A DNA stretch of 64,000 nucleotides from Methylobacillus methanolivorans. GTDB taxonomy: Bacteria; Pseudomonadota; Gammaproteobacteria; Burkholderiales; Methylophilaceae. Shown here in pieces: positions 1 to 9,082 of this stretch. The notes under the pieces were generated by a model that saw only the letters and a list, made by a program, of their open reading frames with translations, had not been told where the DNA came from and made no database searches. The DNA lies in the NCBI RefSeq assembly GCF_044751345.1, contig NZ_JBIWXY010000001.1, positions 1,178,001-1,242,000 of the forward strand. The letters run 5' to 3'. Numbering within the stretch: the stretch's first letter is position 1; the number at the start of each line of letters is the position of its first letter. The position numbers were made by a program, and so were the translations under genes.

Positions 1-1273
1 CCGCAGCATTTAAGGCCAAGATATTGGTCTGGAAAGCGATACCATCAATCACGCCGATAATATCCACAATCTTGCGGGAGCTTTCCTTGATCGAACCCAT
101 GGTGTTCACAACCTGATCTACCACTTGCCCACCACGTACTGCAGACTCAGAGGCTGTAATCACTAACTGGTTAGCTTGCCTTGCATTGTCGGCATTTTGA
201 CGTACGGTAGAAGTCAGCTCTTCCATGGAGCTTGCTGTTTCTTCCAAGCTTGAAGCCTGTGACTCAGTACGCGAAGATAGATCGGCATTACCAGAGGAAA
301 TTTCGCTGGTTGCCACCAGCATCGTATCTGTACTGCCTCGTACTTCTGTCACCAGTTTGCGTAACTCTTGAATCATGAAGCGAATACCCACCAGCAACTT
401 GCCTGGTTCATCAGAAGCATTCTCATTGATCATATCGAGCAGATCGTTTGGCCGCGGTGCCAGATCACCCTTTGAAACACGTCCAATCACCCGAATGCCG
501 TAATTGATCGGCTCAATGATGGAGACTGTAATAACCCTGGCAAAGACCACTCCCATCAATATAGCCACTAAGCCAAGAACGATAACCAAGATACGCCCTT
601 GAATACTGGAACTCTTGTTGGCTGCTGCCAACTCTTGAGCCCGGGTACGTTCATATTGCAACAACTGGCTCATTGCATCCTGATAAGCATCGCGAGCGGA
701 TTGAAATTGCCCATCTACGCTCTCATAGAATGCTTTTTCATCGGACATCAGCTTATTGGTCACATTACGCTTTTCTTCTAGGCTTACCTGCTCATTTGTA
801 AGCCACCGTTCAAGCGCTGCTACTCGGATATTTAACGCAACCCTCACCTTGAAAGCTTCAGTGCGTACATTGCGATAATCTTCTCGTGCCTTGTTAACTT
901 TCTCCAGAAAGGGCTGATATTCTGGCTCTTTCATGGACTCCAGAGCTTGAGCCTGTAACTTGTCTACCTCTTTTGAATACTGATCCATCTTACCCAGGAA
1001 ATAAGACTCCTGATCTTGGCTACGATTCCTCATATAGGCAACCGCGTTGATGATATTCATATTGGTATATAACTTCCAATCGTTCAACAGTCCTTGCTTA
1101 GTCGCAGATTCAGCAACGATGGCATCTGTACGATTGCTCATAGAAGTCATCAACACTAGGCTGAGAATCACAATAGCTCCCAGCAACACCAACAGAGATC
1201 CAAAACCGATCACCAACCGCCTAGTGATTTTCTGGCCATACATATAGTTCATTAATGGATTCAGTAGCTTCAT
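1..1273 (-). CDS. Methyl-accepting chemotaxis protein, 3' part missing
   Basis: This is an inner-membrane chemoreceptor that feeds ligand signals through CheW to CheA. The visible 424 residues have TM1 at about 20-42, a helical periplasmic sensor of about 180 residues, TM2 at about 227-249, a HAMP-like linker, and then the coiled-coil signalling domain with the conserved stretches SSRTESQASSLEETASSMEE and FQTNILALNAA. The window edge cuts the gene just before the hairpin tip. The ATG at 1271-1273 is preceded by GGAG (on the minus strand) at a normal distance. It is the last visible gene of the motA-motB-cheZ-like-cheY-cheA-cheW-mcp series and lies 64 bases after cheW. The ligand cannot be inferred. 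Confidence 0.93.
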   Translation of the reverse strand, partial: MKLLNPLMNYMYGQKITRRLVIGFGSLLVLLGAIVILSLVLMTSMSNRTDAIVAESATKQGLLNDWKLYTNMNIINAVAYMRNRSQDQESYFLGKMDQYSKEVDKLQAQALESMKEPEYQPFLEKVNKAREDYRNVRTEAFKVRVALNIRVAALERWLTNEQVSLEEKRNVTNKLMSDEKAFYESVDGQFQSARDAYQDAMSQLLQYERTRAQELAAANKSSSIQGRILVIVLGLVAILMGVVFARVITVSIIEPINYGIRVIGRVSKGDLAPRPNDLLDMINENASDEPGKLLVGIRFMIQELRKLVTEVRGSTDTMLVATSEISSGNADLSSRTESQASSLEETASSMEELTSTVRQNADNARQANQLVITASESAVRGGQVVDQVVNTMGSIKESSRKIVDIIGVIDGIAFQTNILALNAA

Positions 1274-1337
1274 TTTTAATCTCCGCCCTTCAAGTTCAAT
1301 CAGGTCTGTATCTGTATAGTTTTTTTATAATTTGTTA

Positions 1338-1865
1338 CTAAGCGCCAGCGACAATATGATCAACTAAGCCCATTTCTGAACTGGTCATCAGCTTGTCGAT
1401 ATCTACCAAGATCAGCATTCTGTCATCCAGCGTACCCAAGCCAATCAGGTAGTCTGTACTCAGAATAGATCCCATCTCCGGTGCTGGCTTAATCTGTTGT
1501 GGGCTCAGTGTCGTCACATCAGAAACGCTATCCACCACAATCCCGGTCACGCGATTATTGATATTGAGGATAATGACAACCGTAAACTGATCATAGGTAG
1601 GCGTCCCCAGGTTAAACCTGATGCGCATATCAACAATAGGCACAATAATGCCCCGCAGGTTAATCACGCCCTTGATGAAGTCAGGCGCATTAACAATCCT
1701 CGTGACACTTTCATATCCACGAATTTCCTGCACCTTGAGAATATCGATACCGTACTCTTCACTTCCCAGCGTGAAAGCTAAAAACTCACTGCTTTCAACT
1801 TGCGCTGCCCCTGATGGAACCGGTTGTGACTGATTCTCTGTTTTACTGCTTGTTGGTTCTAACAT
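1338..1865 (-). CDS. cheW: Chemotaxis coupling protein CheW
   Basis: CheW is a cytoplasmic SH3-like adaptor that links chemoreceptors to the CheA kinase in the array. The 175 residues contain a short acidic, Ser/Gln-rich leader of about 25 residues and then the CheW fold: FLAFTLGSEEYGIDILKVQEI, the VINLRGIIVPIVDMR strand pair and IVVDSVSDV. The ATG is preceded by GAGGTG six bases upstream. Eleven bases separate it from cheA, so the two are probably co-transcribed. The length is normal for a proteobacterial CheW. Confidence 0.96.
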   Translation of the reverse strand: MLEPTSSKTENQSQPVPSGAAQVESSEFLAFTLGSEEYGIDILKVQEIRGYESVTRIVNAPDFIKGVINLRGIIVPIVDMRIRFNLGTPTYDQFTVVIILNINNRVTGIVVDSVSDVTTLSPQQIKPAPEMGSILSTDYLIGLGTLDDRMLILVDIDKLMTSSEMGLVDHIVAGA

Positions 1866-1876
1866 GACAACACCTC

Positions 1877-4240
1877 TTAATGAATGGAAGCTTCCGTGAT
1901 CAACTGCCTACTGGAGCGCAATAAGTTGGTCACATCAAGAATCAGGGAAACACCACCATCACCGAGAATGGTAGCGCCAGAAATACCTGCAACCTTACGG
2001 TAATTCGACTCAAGGTTCTTGACGACAACCTGCTGCTGCCCAACCAGCTCGTCCACGAACAATGCAGCCTTTTTGCCATCAGCCTGAACTACGACCAAGA
2101 TACCGTCCTCAGGCTCTCGATAAAGCGGTTCAATATCAAACATCTGATATAACGGAATTAAGGGGAGATAATCCTCACGCACCTTGACCAGACGGCCCTG
2201 CCCTGTCACATCTTTCACATCGCTCGCAGATGGCTGTAGTGACTCGACGACAAAGCTCAGGGGCAGAATGTATACCTCGTCACCTACACGTACCGACATA
2301 CCATCAAGAATCGCCAAGGTTAATGGCAAAGAAATGGAAATCGTCGTGCCATACCCCGCAGCAGAACGAATATCTACCACGCCACCCATGGCAGTGATAT
2401 TGCGCTTTACCACATCCATACCCACGCCACGACCAGAAACATCCGTGACCTTTTCCGCTGTAGAGAATCCAGGAGCAAAGATCAATTGCCAGACATCCCC
2501 GTCGGGCATGTTATCTGACACATTCAGGCCAGAAGACTTTGCCTTGGCAAGAATACGCTCACGATTGAGGCCACCTCCATCATCACTCACCTCAATCACG
2601 ATATTGCCGCCCTGGTGACCCGCAGAAAGTGCAAGCCGCCCGATAGGGTTCTTACCAGCAGCAGCACGTACTTCGGGTGACTCTACCCCATGGTCAATAC
2701 TATTTCGTACCAAGTGAGTCAAAGGATCAACAATGCGCTCTATCAAGCCTTTATCCAGCTCAGTAGCCGCCCCATTAGTGACAAACTCGACTTTCTTGCC
2801 AAGCTTGCTCGCAAGATCCCTTACCATGCGGGGGAACCTGGAAAATACATAATCCATCGGCATCATGCGAATCGACATCACGGCCTCTTGCAGATCCCGA
2901 GTATTACGGGTCAACTGCCCAACACTATTGAGTAGTCGCTCATGCAACATGGGATCCAGTGATCCTGTGCGTTGCTCTATCATGGCTTGTGTAATGACCA
3001 ACTCCCCGACCAGATTGATCAGTTGGTCAACCTTCTCAATACCAACACGAATAGAGGTTGTCTCCTGGCTGGCTGCGGCCTTATCTGCTTCTCGACGTGG
3101 CGCAACACGCTTATTTTCCAGCGGTGCCTCCTTCACCTGAGCAACTGCTTCGGGTTTGGGCACTGGATCAGGCGCCACCTTTGCGACATGATTGGAATCA
3201 AACAATCCAAAATCCCCCTCATCCAGAGGATTGGCTTTTGCCTGAGCTGGCTGTGGCTGGGCAGTATGCATTTCAGGAGCAGCCTCTTGTGTTGTCACCC
3301 TGATCTTATCTACATCCACGACAAATGAACTAACAGCAAGGATACTGTCGCGACTTTCCTCAGTTTCTAACCACAGAGCATGTAGGTTACCTACGACCGG
3401 TTGCACAACCACCTTACCCAGCAACTCCAGCTCGGCTATCAAGGTCGCCCAATCCTTATCCAGGACTTCTGGCACTTCAATCAAAAAGTCGGACTGACCG
3501 CTAACAGTGTCTTTTCCCTGTGCCTGGCTGACCAGATTATCGGCACCAAGCTCAGTAATGCTTAAATCATCGGCGTCAATAATAAAAGAGCAAATCGCCA
3601 CGATATTGTCCACGCTTTCCTCCGTGGCAAGCTTAAGCACATGCTGCTTACCCTCAGGAGGTAAGGATTCCACTTCCCCGAGCAGTTTCAGCTCTTCCGT
3701 CAGGGCAATCACATCCTTTTCTGGCAACTCAGGAAGTTGCACCTGATATTGCTTGGTCGCACTACCTACCTGGATTGCTGCCTGAGCAGGCTCTTCAGAC
3801 TTTTGTACAGCCAAAGATAATGCTTCCGGAGGCGGGGCAATCGATTGTCCACCCTCTTGCGCCAGGGTATGCAATGTCACTTTGATATCACTCACCGCAT
3901 CCTCATCAACCGCGCTACCATTGCGATGACCATCCAACTGCATCTTCAAGATATCCTTGGCAGCAAGAAACACGTCTACATGCTCAGCCTGCAGTTTCAT
4001 TTCGTTTTTGCGGATACGATCTAGGAGGTTCTCCAGAACATGGGTAATTTCCGTCATGTCTGTCATACCAAAAGTTGCCGCCCCTCCCTTGATGGAGTGT
4101 GCTGCACGAAAAATGGCATTGAGATCCTCAGAACTTGGGTCCTCAATATCAAGCTCGAGTAGCAAACGCTCAGCTTCAGCCAGCAATTCATCCGACTCAT
4201 CGAAGAACACTTGGTAAAACTGGCTCATATCAATTGTCAT
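1877..4240 (-). CDS. cheA: Chemotaxis histidine kinase CheA
   Basis: CheA autophosphorylates on its Hpt domain in response to receptor state and passes phosphate to CheY. Visible order in 787 residues: Hpt domain (phosphoacceptor His48 in FRAAHSIKGGAATFG), two tandem copies of a roughly 65-residue module at about 165-229 and 252-316, a proline-rich linker, the dimerisation helices starting near SIRVGIEKVDQLINLVGELV, the HATPase domain (N box HLVRNSIDHG, G boxes DDGGGLN and GRGVGMDVV), and a C-terminal CheW-like domain. The duplicated module occupies the position where E. coli CheA has its CheY-binding P2 domain. GGAG lies seven bases before the ATG. It lies between cheY and cheW in the operon. 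Confidence 0.97.
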   Translation of the reverse strand: MTIDMSQFYQVFFDESDELLAEAERLLLELDIEDPSSEDLNAIFRAAHSIKGGAATFGMTDMTEITHVLENLLDRIRKNEMKLQAEHVDVFLAAKDILKMQLDGHRNGSAVDEDAVSDIKVTLHTLAQEGGQSIAPPPEALSLAVQKSEEPAQAAIQVGSATKQYQVQLPELPEKDVIALTEELKLLGEVESLPPEGKQHVLKLATEESVDNIVAICSFIIDADDLSITELGADNLVSQAQGKDTVSGQSDFLIEVPEVLDKDWATLIAELELLGKVVVQPVVGNLHALWLETEESRDSILAVSSFVVDVDKIRVTTQEAAPEMHTAQPQPAQAKANPLDEGDFGLFDSNHVAKVAPDPVPKPEAVAQVKEAPLENKRVAPRREADKAAASQETTSIRVGIEKVDQLINLVGELVITQAMIEQRTGSLDPMLHERLLNSVGQLTRNTRDLQEAVMSIRMMPMDYVFSRFPRMVRDLASKLGKKVEFVTNGAATELDKGLIERIVDPLTHLVRNSIDHGVESPEVRAAAGKNPIGRLALSAGHQGGNIVIEVSDDGGGLNRERILAKAKSSGLNVSDNMPDGDVWQLIFAPGFSTAEKVTDVSGRGVGMDVVKRNITAMGGVVDIRSAAGYGTTISISLPLTLAILDGMSVRVGDEVYILPLSFVVESLQPSASDVKDVTGQGRLVKVREDYLPLIPLYQMFDIEPLYREPEDGILVVVQADGKKAALFVDELVGQQQVVVKNLESNYRKVAGISGATILGDGGVSLILDVTNLLRSSRQLITEASIH

Positions 4241-4307
4241 TGTTCAACTCCAGATTGGTTCATGCTTGCTCCCCACAAGGAGACGTCTTTTATGCAATAC
4301 ACTCACA

Positions 4308-4673
4308 TCATCCAATGACGCGCTGAACAACATCCAGTAAACGCTTGGGATCAAACGGCTTGACCAACCACCCTGTTGCTCCAGCAGCCTTACCTAATGC
4401 CTTCATTTCATCACTAGACTCTGTTGTTAACATTAATATCGGCACTTTCTGGTAAGAACTGAGGCTACGTAACGATTTAATCAGCGTCAGGCCATCCATT
4501 TTTGGCATATTCTGGTCAGTTAGCACCAAATCAACGACTTGGGTCTGTGCTTTATTGAAAGCATCCTCACCATCCACAGCCTCTATGACTTGATAGCCTG
4601 CAGCATTCAAGCTGAATACCACCATTTGTCTCAACGACCCGGAGTCATCAACAGCTAATATTGTTTTTCCCAT
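4308..4673 (-). CDS. cheY: Chemotaxis response regulator CheY
   Basis: This is a single-domain receiver that carries phosphate from CheA to the flagellar switch. The 121 residues show the acidic pocket (Asp9 and Asp10 in ILAVDDSGS), phosphoacceptor Asp53 in LVLTDQNMPKMDG, the Thr of MLTTES and the Lys of WLVKPFDP, with no output domain. I start it at the ATG at 4673, where AAAGGAT lies immediately upstream. An in-frame start 14 codons earlier would add a non-homologous leader without a ribosome site. Its neighbours, the CheZ-like gene upstream and cheA downstream, support a direct role in flagellar switching. Confidence 0.95.
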   Translation of the reverse strand: MGKTILAVDDSGSLRQMVVFSLNAAGYQVIEAVDGEDAFNKAQTQVVDLVLTDQNMPKMDGLTLIKSLRSLSSYQKVPILMLTTESSDEMKALGKAAGATGWLVKPFDPKRLLDVVQRVIG

Positions 4674-4741
4674 ATCCTTTAATCCCCGTTCTTGCGCGCC
4701 TGTGCGCTCCGGCACGTACCTGACATTGTTAAAAGAGAAAC

Positions 4742-5290
4742 CTAAAAAAGCTCAATATCACCCGCCCCCATATGCTGCTGATTTACGGATGACTGTAAAT
4801 CACGATGCATGGAAGCACGTTTTTCGTTGAGCGATTCGCTCATCTTTTGCAAAATAACCGCTATATCCTCATGAGAGTGTTCGGCAACCAAGGACTCATG
4901 CTGGTCAGCTATCGCCAACAGCAATAGCTTGAGTCCACCAACCCGGGCAAGCGCACGCGTCAGCAATTGATTGGTCATATCCTCGAACTGCATCCCTGTG
5001 ACAACACGATTTACCTCGCTTTCGATCTGGCGGCTATACATCGCCACCTCCGCGATATGCTGCTGAGATAATTGCGAGCTCGCGCTCAAACTTAACAGTA
5101 TCTGCTGCTGCGCCTGGGCTGCCCGGTTAATGGACATAAACCCATCCACTAGCATGCTAATCGCTTCATGCAATAACCCATTTGCGCGACTCAGATCAGT
5201 TTCGACATGCTCAAGATGCTCTTCACCCCAACCACCGAGGCTAACCAACAACGCTTTCAATTCATCTATCGGTATAGTCTGACTTGCCAT
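4742..5290 (-). CDS. CheZ-like protein, probable CheY phosphatase
   Basis: I do not recognise this as a standard annotated family by overall sequence. It is a 182-residue, almost entirely helical cytoplasmic protein. Near its middle is QFEDMTNQLLTRALARV, which lines up with the catalytic helix of E. coli CheZ (DFQDLTGQVIKRMM): the same Asp-x3-Gln spacing as the CheZ pair Asp143/Gln147. The protein ends in MGAGDIELF, an acidic-hydrophobic tail of the kind CheZ uses to dock on CheY. It sits between motB and cheY. From this I infer a CheY-P phosphatase or a related CheY-binding protein. I start at the ATG at 5290, eight bases after AGGA; a GTG two codons upstream is possible. No other cheZ is present in the window. 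Confidence 0.7.
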   Translation of the reverse strand: MASQTIPIDELKALLVSLGGWGEEHLEHVETDLSRANGLLHEAISMLVDGFMSINRAAQAQQQILLSLSASSQLSQQHIAEVAMYSRQIESEVNRVVTGMQFEDMTNQLLTRALARVGGLKLLLLAIADQHESLVAEHSHEDIAVILQKMSESLNEKRASMHRDLQSSVNQQHMGAGDIELF

Positions 5291-5360
5291 ATACACTATC
5301 CTGTCCAGACTGCATTCAATCTGTAAGAAACAAGAGAAAAATCCTGCTTAATCAATCCCA

Positions 5361-6284
5361 TTACTCATTAAAGCTTTGAGTCAAAGCAGGTACCTCACTG
5401 GATTTCGCTACATCTGCCGAGCCGTTGTCACTCATTGTCTCTTCCTCGGTCTTCTTGTTCATGATGATGATACTAATGCGGCGATTGACAGGGTTAAGTG
5501 GATTATCCTTATCGAATAACACAGCAGAGGATAACCCCACCACACGCAATACTTTTTCTTCCTTCATCCCACCAGCAACAAGTTCACGACGTGACGCATT
5601 AGCACGATCCGATGATAGCTCCCAGTTACTATAAAAGCGCTCACCACTAGGATAAGGCACCGCGTCAGTATGCCCGGAAAGGCTGATCTTGTTTGGCACA
5701 TCATTCAGCAATTGCCCAATCTCATGCAGAATTTGACGTGCATATGGCTGCAATTCAGCCTTGGAGGAGGCAAACATAGGGCGATTCTGCTCATCCACAA
5801 TCTGAATGCGTAAACCCTCAGTCGTAATATCCAGCAATAACTGCTTTTTGAAAGGCTGCAAAGTGGCACTCGAGTCAATAGCCTGTTCAATGCGATTTTT
5901 CAGTTCCTTGAGTTTCTGCATCTCAGCCTTGGCCACGGCTTCCTTTGCTGTCTTAAGGTCTGGCTTTTTCTTGGAGGTAATATCGTCCGCTTTTCTGATC
6001 TGCCCTTGAGACTTAGTCATATCACTACCACCGCCCTTGAGCACACTCTCACTGGCACCAACAGAGGCGCCCCCCTGCATCGCTACCTTGAGCGGTGTCT
6101 TGAAATACTCTGATATCCCCTCAAGATCGGACTTGCTCGTAGAGCCCAATAACCACATGAGAAGAAAAAACGCCATCATTGCCGTGACAAAGTCGGCATA
6201 AGCTATTTTCCATGCACCACCATGATGACCACCGCCGTGTTTGTTAACACGCTTGACGATAATTTTGACGTTTTCCTGGGCCAT
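5361..6284 (-). CDS. motB: Flagellar stator protein MotB
   Basis: MotB anchors the stator to peptidoglycan and supplies the proton-accepting Asp. The 307-residue product has a basic, His/Gly-rich cytoplasmic N-terminus, one membrane helix at about 26-48 that carries the essential Asp31 (YADFVTAMMAFFLLMWLL), a plug and linker rich in Lys, and a C-terminal OmpA-like peptidoglycan-binding domain (LSGHTDAVPYPSGERFYSNWELSSDRA ending in NRRISIIIM). GGAG precedes the ATG. It lies 15 bases after motA. This is the first of two stator pairs in the window; the other is motC-motD. Confidence 0.96.
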   Translation of the reverse strand: MAQENVKIIVKRVNKHGGGHHGGAWKIAYADFVTAMMAFFLLMWLLGSTSKSDLEGISEYFKTPLKVAMQGGASVGASESVLKGGGSDMTKSQGQIRKADDITSKKKPDLKTAKEAVAKAEMQKLKELKNRIEQAIDSSATLQPFKKQLLLDITTEGLRIQIVDEQNRPMFASSKAELQPYARQILHEIGQLLNDVPNKISLSGHTDAVPYPSGERFYSNWELSSDRANASRRELVAGGMKEEKVLRVVGLSSAVLFDKDNPLNPVNRRISIIIMNKKTEEETMSDNGSADVAKSSEVPALTQSFNE

Positions 6285-6299
6285 ATTGCTCTCCGCGTA

Positions 6300-7160
6300 C
6301 TAACGTGCCTTGGCCTGTTTTACATGGGCTTCAAGTTCAGCAAATTCTGGGCGCTCTGTGGAGTACAGCACTTTACGACCAAACTCCACTGCGATCGCAG
6401 GGGCATAACTGTTGAGACTGGCAAGAAAAGTGACCTTCGCACATTGAAACATCTTGGATGACTCATCTGCCTTGCGCTCAAGCAAACTAGCCAAGGGACC
6501 TACAAAACCATACGCAAGAAGAATCCCAAGGAATGTCCCGACTAGCGCATGAGCAATCAACATCCCCAACTCATTGGGCGGCAAACCGACTGACTCCATG
6601 GTATGCACCACCCCCATGACCGCAGCCACGATACCGAAAGCGGGCATCCCATCTCCCAAGCGAGCGATACAGTGAGAAGGCACCATGCTTTCATGATGGT
6701 GAGTATCGATTTCGTTATCCATGAGATTTTCTATCTGAAATGCATCCATGTTGCCCGACGACATCAAGCGCAGATAATCACAGATAAAGTCCATCAGATG
6801 ATGGTCAGAAAGCACATCGGGATACTTGGAAAATATTTGGCTGCTCTCAGGGTTTTCGATATCGCTCTCAATAGACATCATCCCGTCACGGCGAATCTTG
6901 GTAAGAATTTCGAAAAGTAGCGCCAGCAAATCCATATAGCGCGATTTGGTATATTTAGAGCCCTTGAAAACAGTAGGCAAGGCTTTTAGGGTTGCCTTGA
7001 TGGCCTTGGCATCATTTCCCACGAGGAATGCCCCGATAGCTGCCCCCCCGATCATGAGAAGCTCCAATGGCTGAAACAAGGCTGCCAAATGCCCTCCTGC
7101 CATGGCAAACCCACCAAAGACACTTCCCATTACTACCAGATACCCCGCTATCACCAGCAT
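6300..7160 (-). CDS. motA: Flagellar stator protein MotA
   Basis: MotA is the proton-channel partner of MotB and contacts FliG through its cytoplasmic loop. The 286-residue protein is of the long, E. coli type: two N-terminal membrane helices, a large loop with the conserved Arg and Glu stretch (LTKIRRDGMMSIESDIENP), and two further helices (PAFGIVAAVMGVVHTM and ALVGTFLGILLAYGFVGPLA). It is the first gene of the mot-che series. I could not find a sigma-28 consensus in the 157 bases upstream, so its promoter is unassigned. A weak GGAG lies nine bases before the ATG. Confidence 0.96.
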   Translation of the reverse strand: MLVIAGYLVVMGSVFGGFAMAGGHLAALFQPLELLMIGGAAIGAFLVGNDAKAIKATLKALPTVFKGSKYTKSRYMDLLALLFEILTKIRRDGMMSIESDIENPESSQIFSKYPDVLSDHHLMDFICDYLRLMSSGNMDAFQIENLMDNEIDTHHHESMVPSHCIARLGDGMPAFGIVAAVMGVVHTMESVGLPPNELGMLIAHALVGTFLGILLAYGFVGPLASLLERKADESSKMFQCAKVTFLASLNSYAPAIAVEFGRKVLYSTERPEFAELEAHVKQAKAR

Positions 7161-7317
7161 ATCAGCAAGCTCCGCTCGGGTTTCACAGACCCGACTTTTA
7201 AGTTCTTTTCAGCATAGCAATCAAGCGGATGTTCTGATCGCGGTAATTGAAATGCAATAACCCTTTATATCTGAACCATCATGGCCTGACTGCCCCCTAA
7301 AGCGCAATATTGCACGC

Positions 7318-8127
7318 TTATAATTCCCATACAAAAATACTGGCAGCATCTGCATCCAGCCTATCTTGAATCTGAAATTTAGGAAGCACTCCCGGAATTT
7401 CAAACTCATAGCTGATCAGCAAACTTCCTGCCTGCATTTCCTGTTCAGCTTTGAGCCAAAGATCAGGCATTGCCGCCGGGGAAAGGTACGCAAAGACGAT
7501 GTCGTACTCAGAAAGGTTAACGGCCTGGTAATCACCATACTTGAATGTTGCGGGGGATTTTTTTAGTGTGCTTAATAAGACGCTAATCAGCCATGGTAAA
7601 GGAGCTAGCTCAATTCCGACACACTTTGAGAGAGGACACTCTCGCGCCAGATACATCACAAGCCCACCCATGCCGCTCCCGATATCAAGCACCTTGACGG
7701 ATTTGTCTTCAGGTATCAACTCCTTAACCTTGCGCCAAGTCACAGGGAGAGATGGATAAAAAGGCACCTGAGTACGGTAAGTGCTCCAAAAGAAGGCCAA
7801 GGTAAAACAAAATGCCAGCAGATATATCCATGCTGGTAATTGCCATTGCAACATGACTAGAATAGCCAGTGGAAAAAACAGATGGATCAGGCGCCACCAT
7901 ACAGCCATTGCAGCAATAACCGACAAAGCACTGGCAAATACGCCCTGCATGACAAACAAGCCCCAGACTGGAAAAACCTCGCCCTCCAACCACCACAGGA
8001 GTTGAGATGCCCCACAGACCATGCCCAAGGCTACTAGCTGAATAAAAAAAGCCAGGATAGCGGGGGGAAACCGCTTCCTGGCACCACTCAACTTCCGGCC
8101 TGCCCCTTGCTTACGCAACACGGGCAA
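7318..8127 (-). CDS. Membrane-attached class I SAM-dependent methyltransferase
   Basis: The 269-residue protein starts with a basic segment and about four hydrophobic helices between residues 22 and 118. A Rossmann-type methyltransferase domain follows, with motif I VKVLDIGSGMGGL, an acidic strand end (CVGIELAPLPW) and later strands YDIVFAYLSP and GSLLISYEF. The substrate is unknown. It lies 32 bases after flhC and is followed by motA on the same strand, so it may share the flhDC transcript. Membrane anchoring with a cytosolic catalytic domain is what the sequence shows. A link to flagella is only positional. Confidence 0.8.
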   Translation of the reverse strand: MPVLRKQGAGRKLSGARKRFPPAILAFFIQLVALGMVCGASQLLWWLEGEVFPVWGLFVMQGVFASALSVIAAMAVWWRLIHLFFPLAILVMLQWQLPAWIYLLAFCFTLAFFWSTYRTQVPFYPSLPVTWRKVKELIPEDKSVKVLDIGSGMGGLVMYLARECPLSKCVGIELAPLPWLISVLLSTLKKSPATFKYGDYQAVNLSEYDIVFAYLSPAAMPDLWLKAEQEMQAGSLLISYEFEIPGVLPKFQIQDRLDADAASIFVWEL

Positions 8128-8159
8128 AATCCTTAAAAAACTTCAACTCCATACCAGCG

Positions 8160-8705
8160 CTATGCAATCAACGCAGCAGCCAACTCCTTGGCTTTTTTGG
8201 TCTTGCCTGCACGAGATGGAACATGGCAAAGATTGCATTGATATTGATCATGCAGATCATAGGCATTGACCACAAATTCGCCCCCACAGCAACTACAGCG
8301 CTGCATTTTCAACATATTGCTATCAAGGAAACGTACGAGCGTCCAAGCACGTGTTAGAGACAACACCACCTCATCGTCAGGCTCGCTGCCAACTTGCTGC
8401 AAATACAGCTTATAGGCCTTCATCACGGCCGAAATGCCTGTCACTCCTGCATGCTGAATCAGGAAGTGATAAATGTTTACAAAAATAGAAGAGTGAATAT
8501 TAGGCTGCCAAGTGAGAAACCAGTCGGTCGAGAATGGAAGCATACCCTTAGGTGGCGACATCCCCTTGATTTCCTTATATAACTTGATCAGGCGCTCACG
8601 AGACAATGTTGTCTGAGACTCAAGCAATTGCAGCCTTGCACCCAGATGGATCATTTGAATTGCCAATTGAATTTGCTCGGCTTCATTGATTACACTCTTG
8701 CTCAT
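8160..8705 (-). CDS. flhC: Flagellar master regulator subunit FlhC
   Basis: FlhC forms the FlhD4C2 complex that activates early flagellar genes with sigma-70. The 181-residue protein contains the FlhC helical core and the zinc site: paired cysteines in CSCCGGEFV and QCNLCHVPSRA, matching the four Zn-binding cysteines known for E. coli FlhC. I choose the ATG at 8705, which has GGGGAG four bases upstream, over a TTG four codons earlier. It is 59 bases after flhD. Presence of FlhDC rather than an FleQ/FlrA regulator fits a betaproteobacterial or enteric-type regulon. Confidence 0.95.
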   Translation of the reverse strand: MSKSVINEAEQIQLAIQMIHLGARLQLLESQTTLSRERLIKLYKEIKGMSPPKGMLPFSTDWFLTWQPNIHSSIFVNIYHFLIQHAGVTGISAVMKAYKLYLQQVGSEPDDEVVLSLTRAWTLVRFLDSNMLKMQRCSCCGGEFVVNAYDLHDQYQCNLCHVPSRAGKTKKAKELAAALIA

Positions 8706-8764
8706 GACACTCCCCAATACCTTAATAAACTGGACGCAACAGCCGACTTTATTTTTAAAACCGA

Positions 8765-9082
8765 TCAGGCTATTTCTTCAACACCCTGGCCTGCCATCAA
8801 GATAGCTGCATGCGCTTGCGCCTGCATACGGTCTTTGGTGTAGCTGGTCAACATACCCAGAATCGCAGTGTCATCGAAACGGAAGCGGGTCAGCATCATA
8901 TTGAAGCTGCTGAGCTTGAGAAGTTGCGCATTACTTAGGCTTTCCAGCAGGTCTGCAATATCTTGGCTCAAACCCAGACGAAAAATTGCAGTCGCTTTAT
9001 CTGCACGAATCATTTGTTGCGCAAGCATCAGATAACTGAGGTTAGCATCTTTGATTTCCGCCATGATTTCTTGTTCGTTCAT
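8765..9082 (-). CDS. flhD: Flagellar master regulator subunit FlhD
   Basis: FlhD is the small helical partner of FlhC; FlhC makes most of the specific DNA contacts and FlhD stabilises the complex. The 105 residues match the family in length and sequence (IKDANLSYLMLAQQMIRADKATAIFRLGLSQDIADLL). The ATG at 9080-9082 follows GGAG at a suitable distance. Its 5' region (9083-9647) is long, AT-rich and holds a perfect inverted repeat, which suggests extra control at the top of the motility cascade. Confidence 0.95.
   Translation of the reverse strand: MNEQEIMAEIKDANLSYLMLAQQMIRADKATAIFRLGLSQDIADLLESLSNAQLLKLSSFNMMLTRFRFDDTAILGMLTSYTKDRMQAQAHAAILMAGQGVEEIA

Noticed and set aside
599..781. Plus-strand frames opposite the chemoreceptor and cheA
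   Set aside because: These are antisense shadows; the minus-strand frames carry clear family motifs.
7161..7317. Sigma-28 promoter for motA
   Set aside because: I searched the upstream region for TAAA-N15-GCCGATAA on the minus strand and found no good match.
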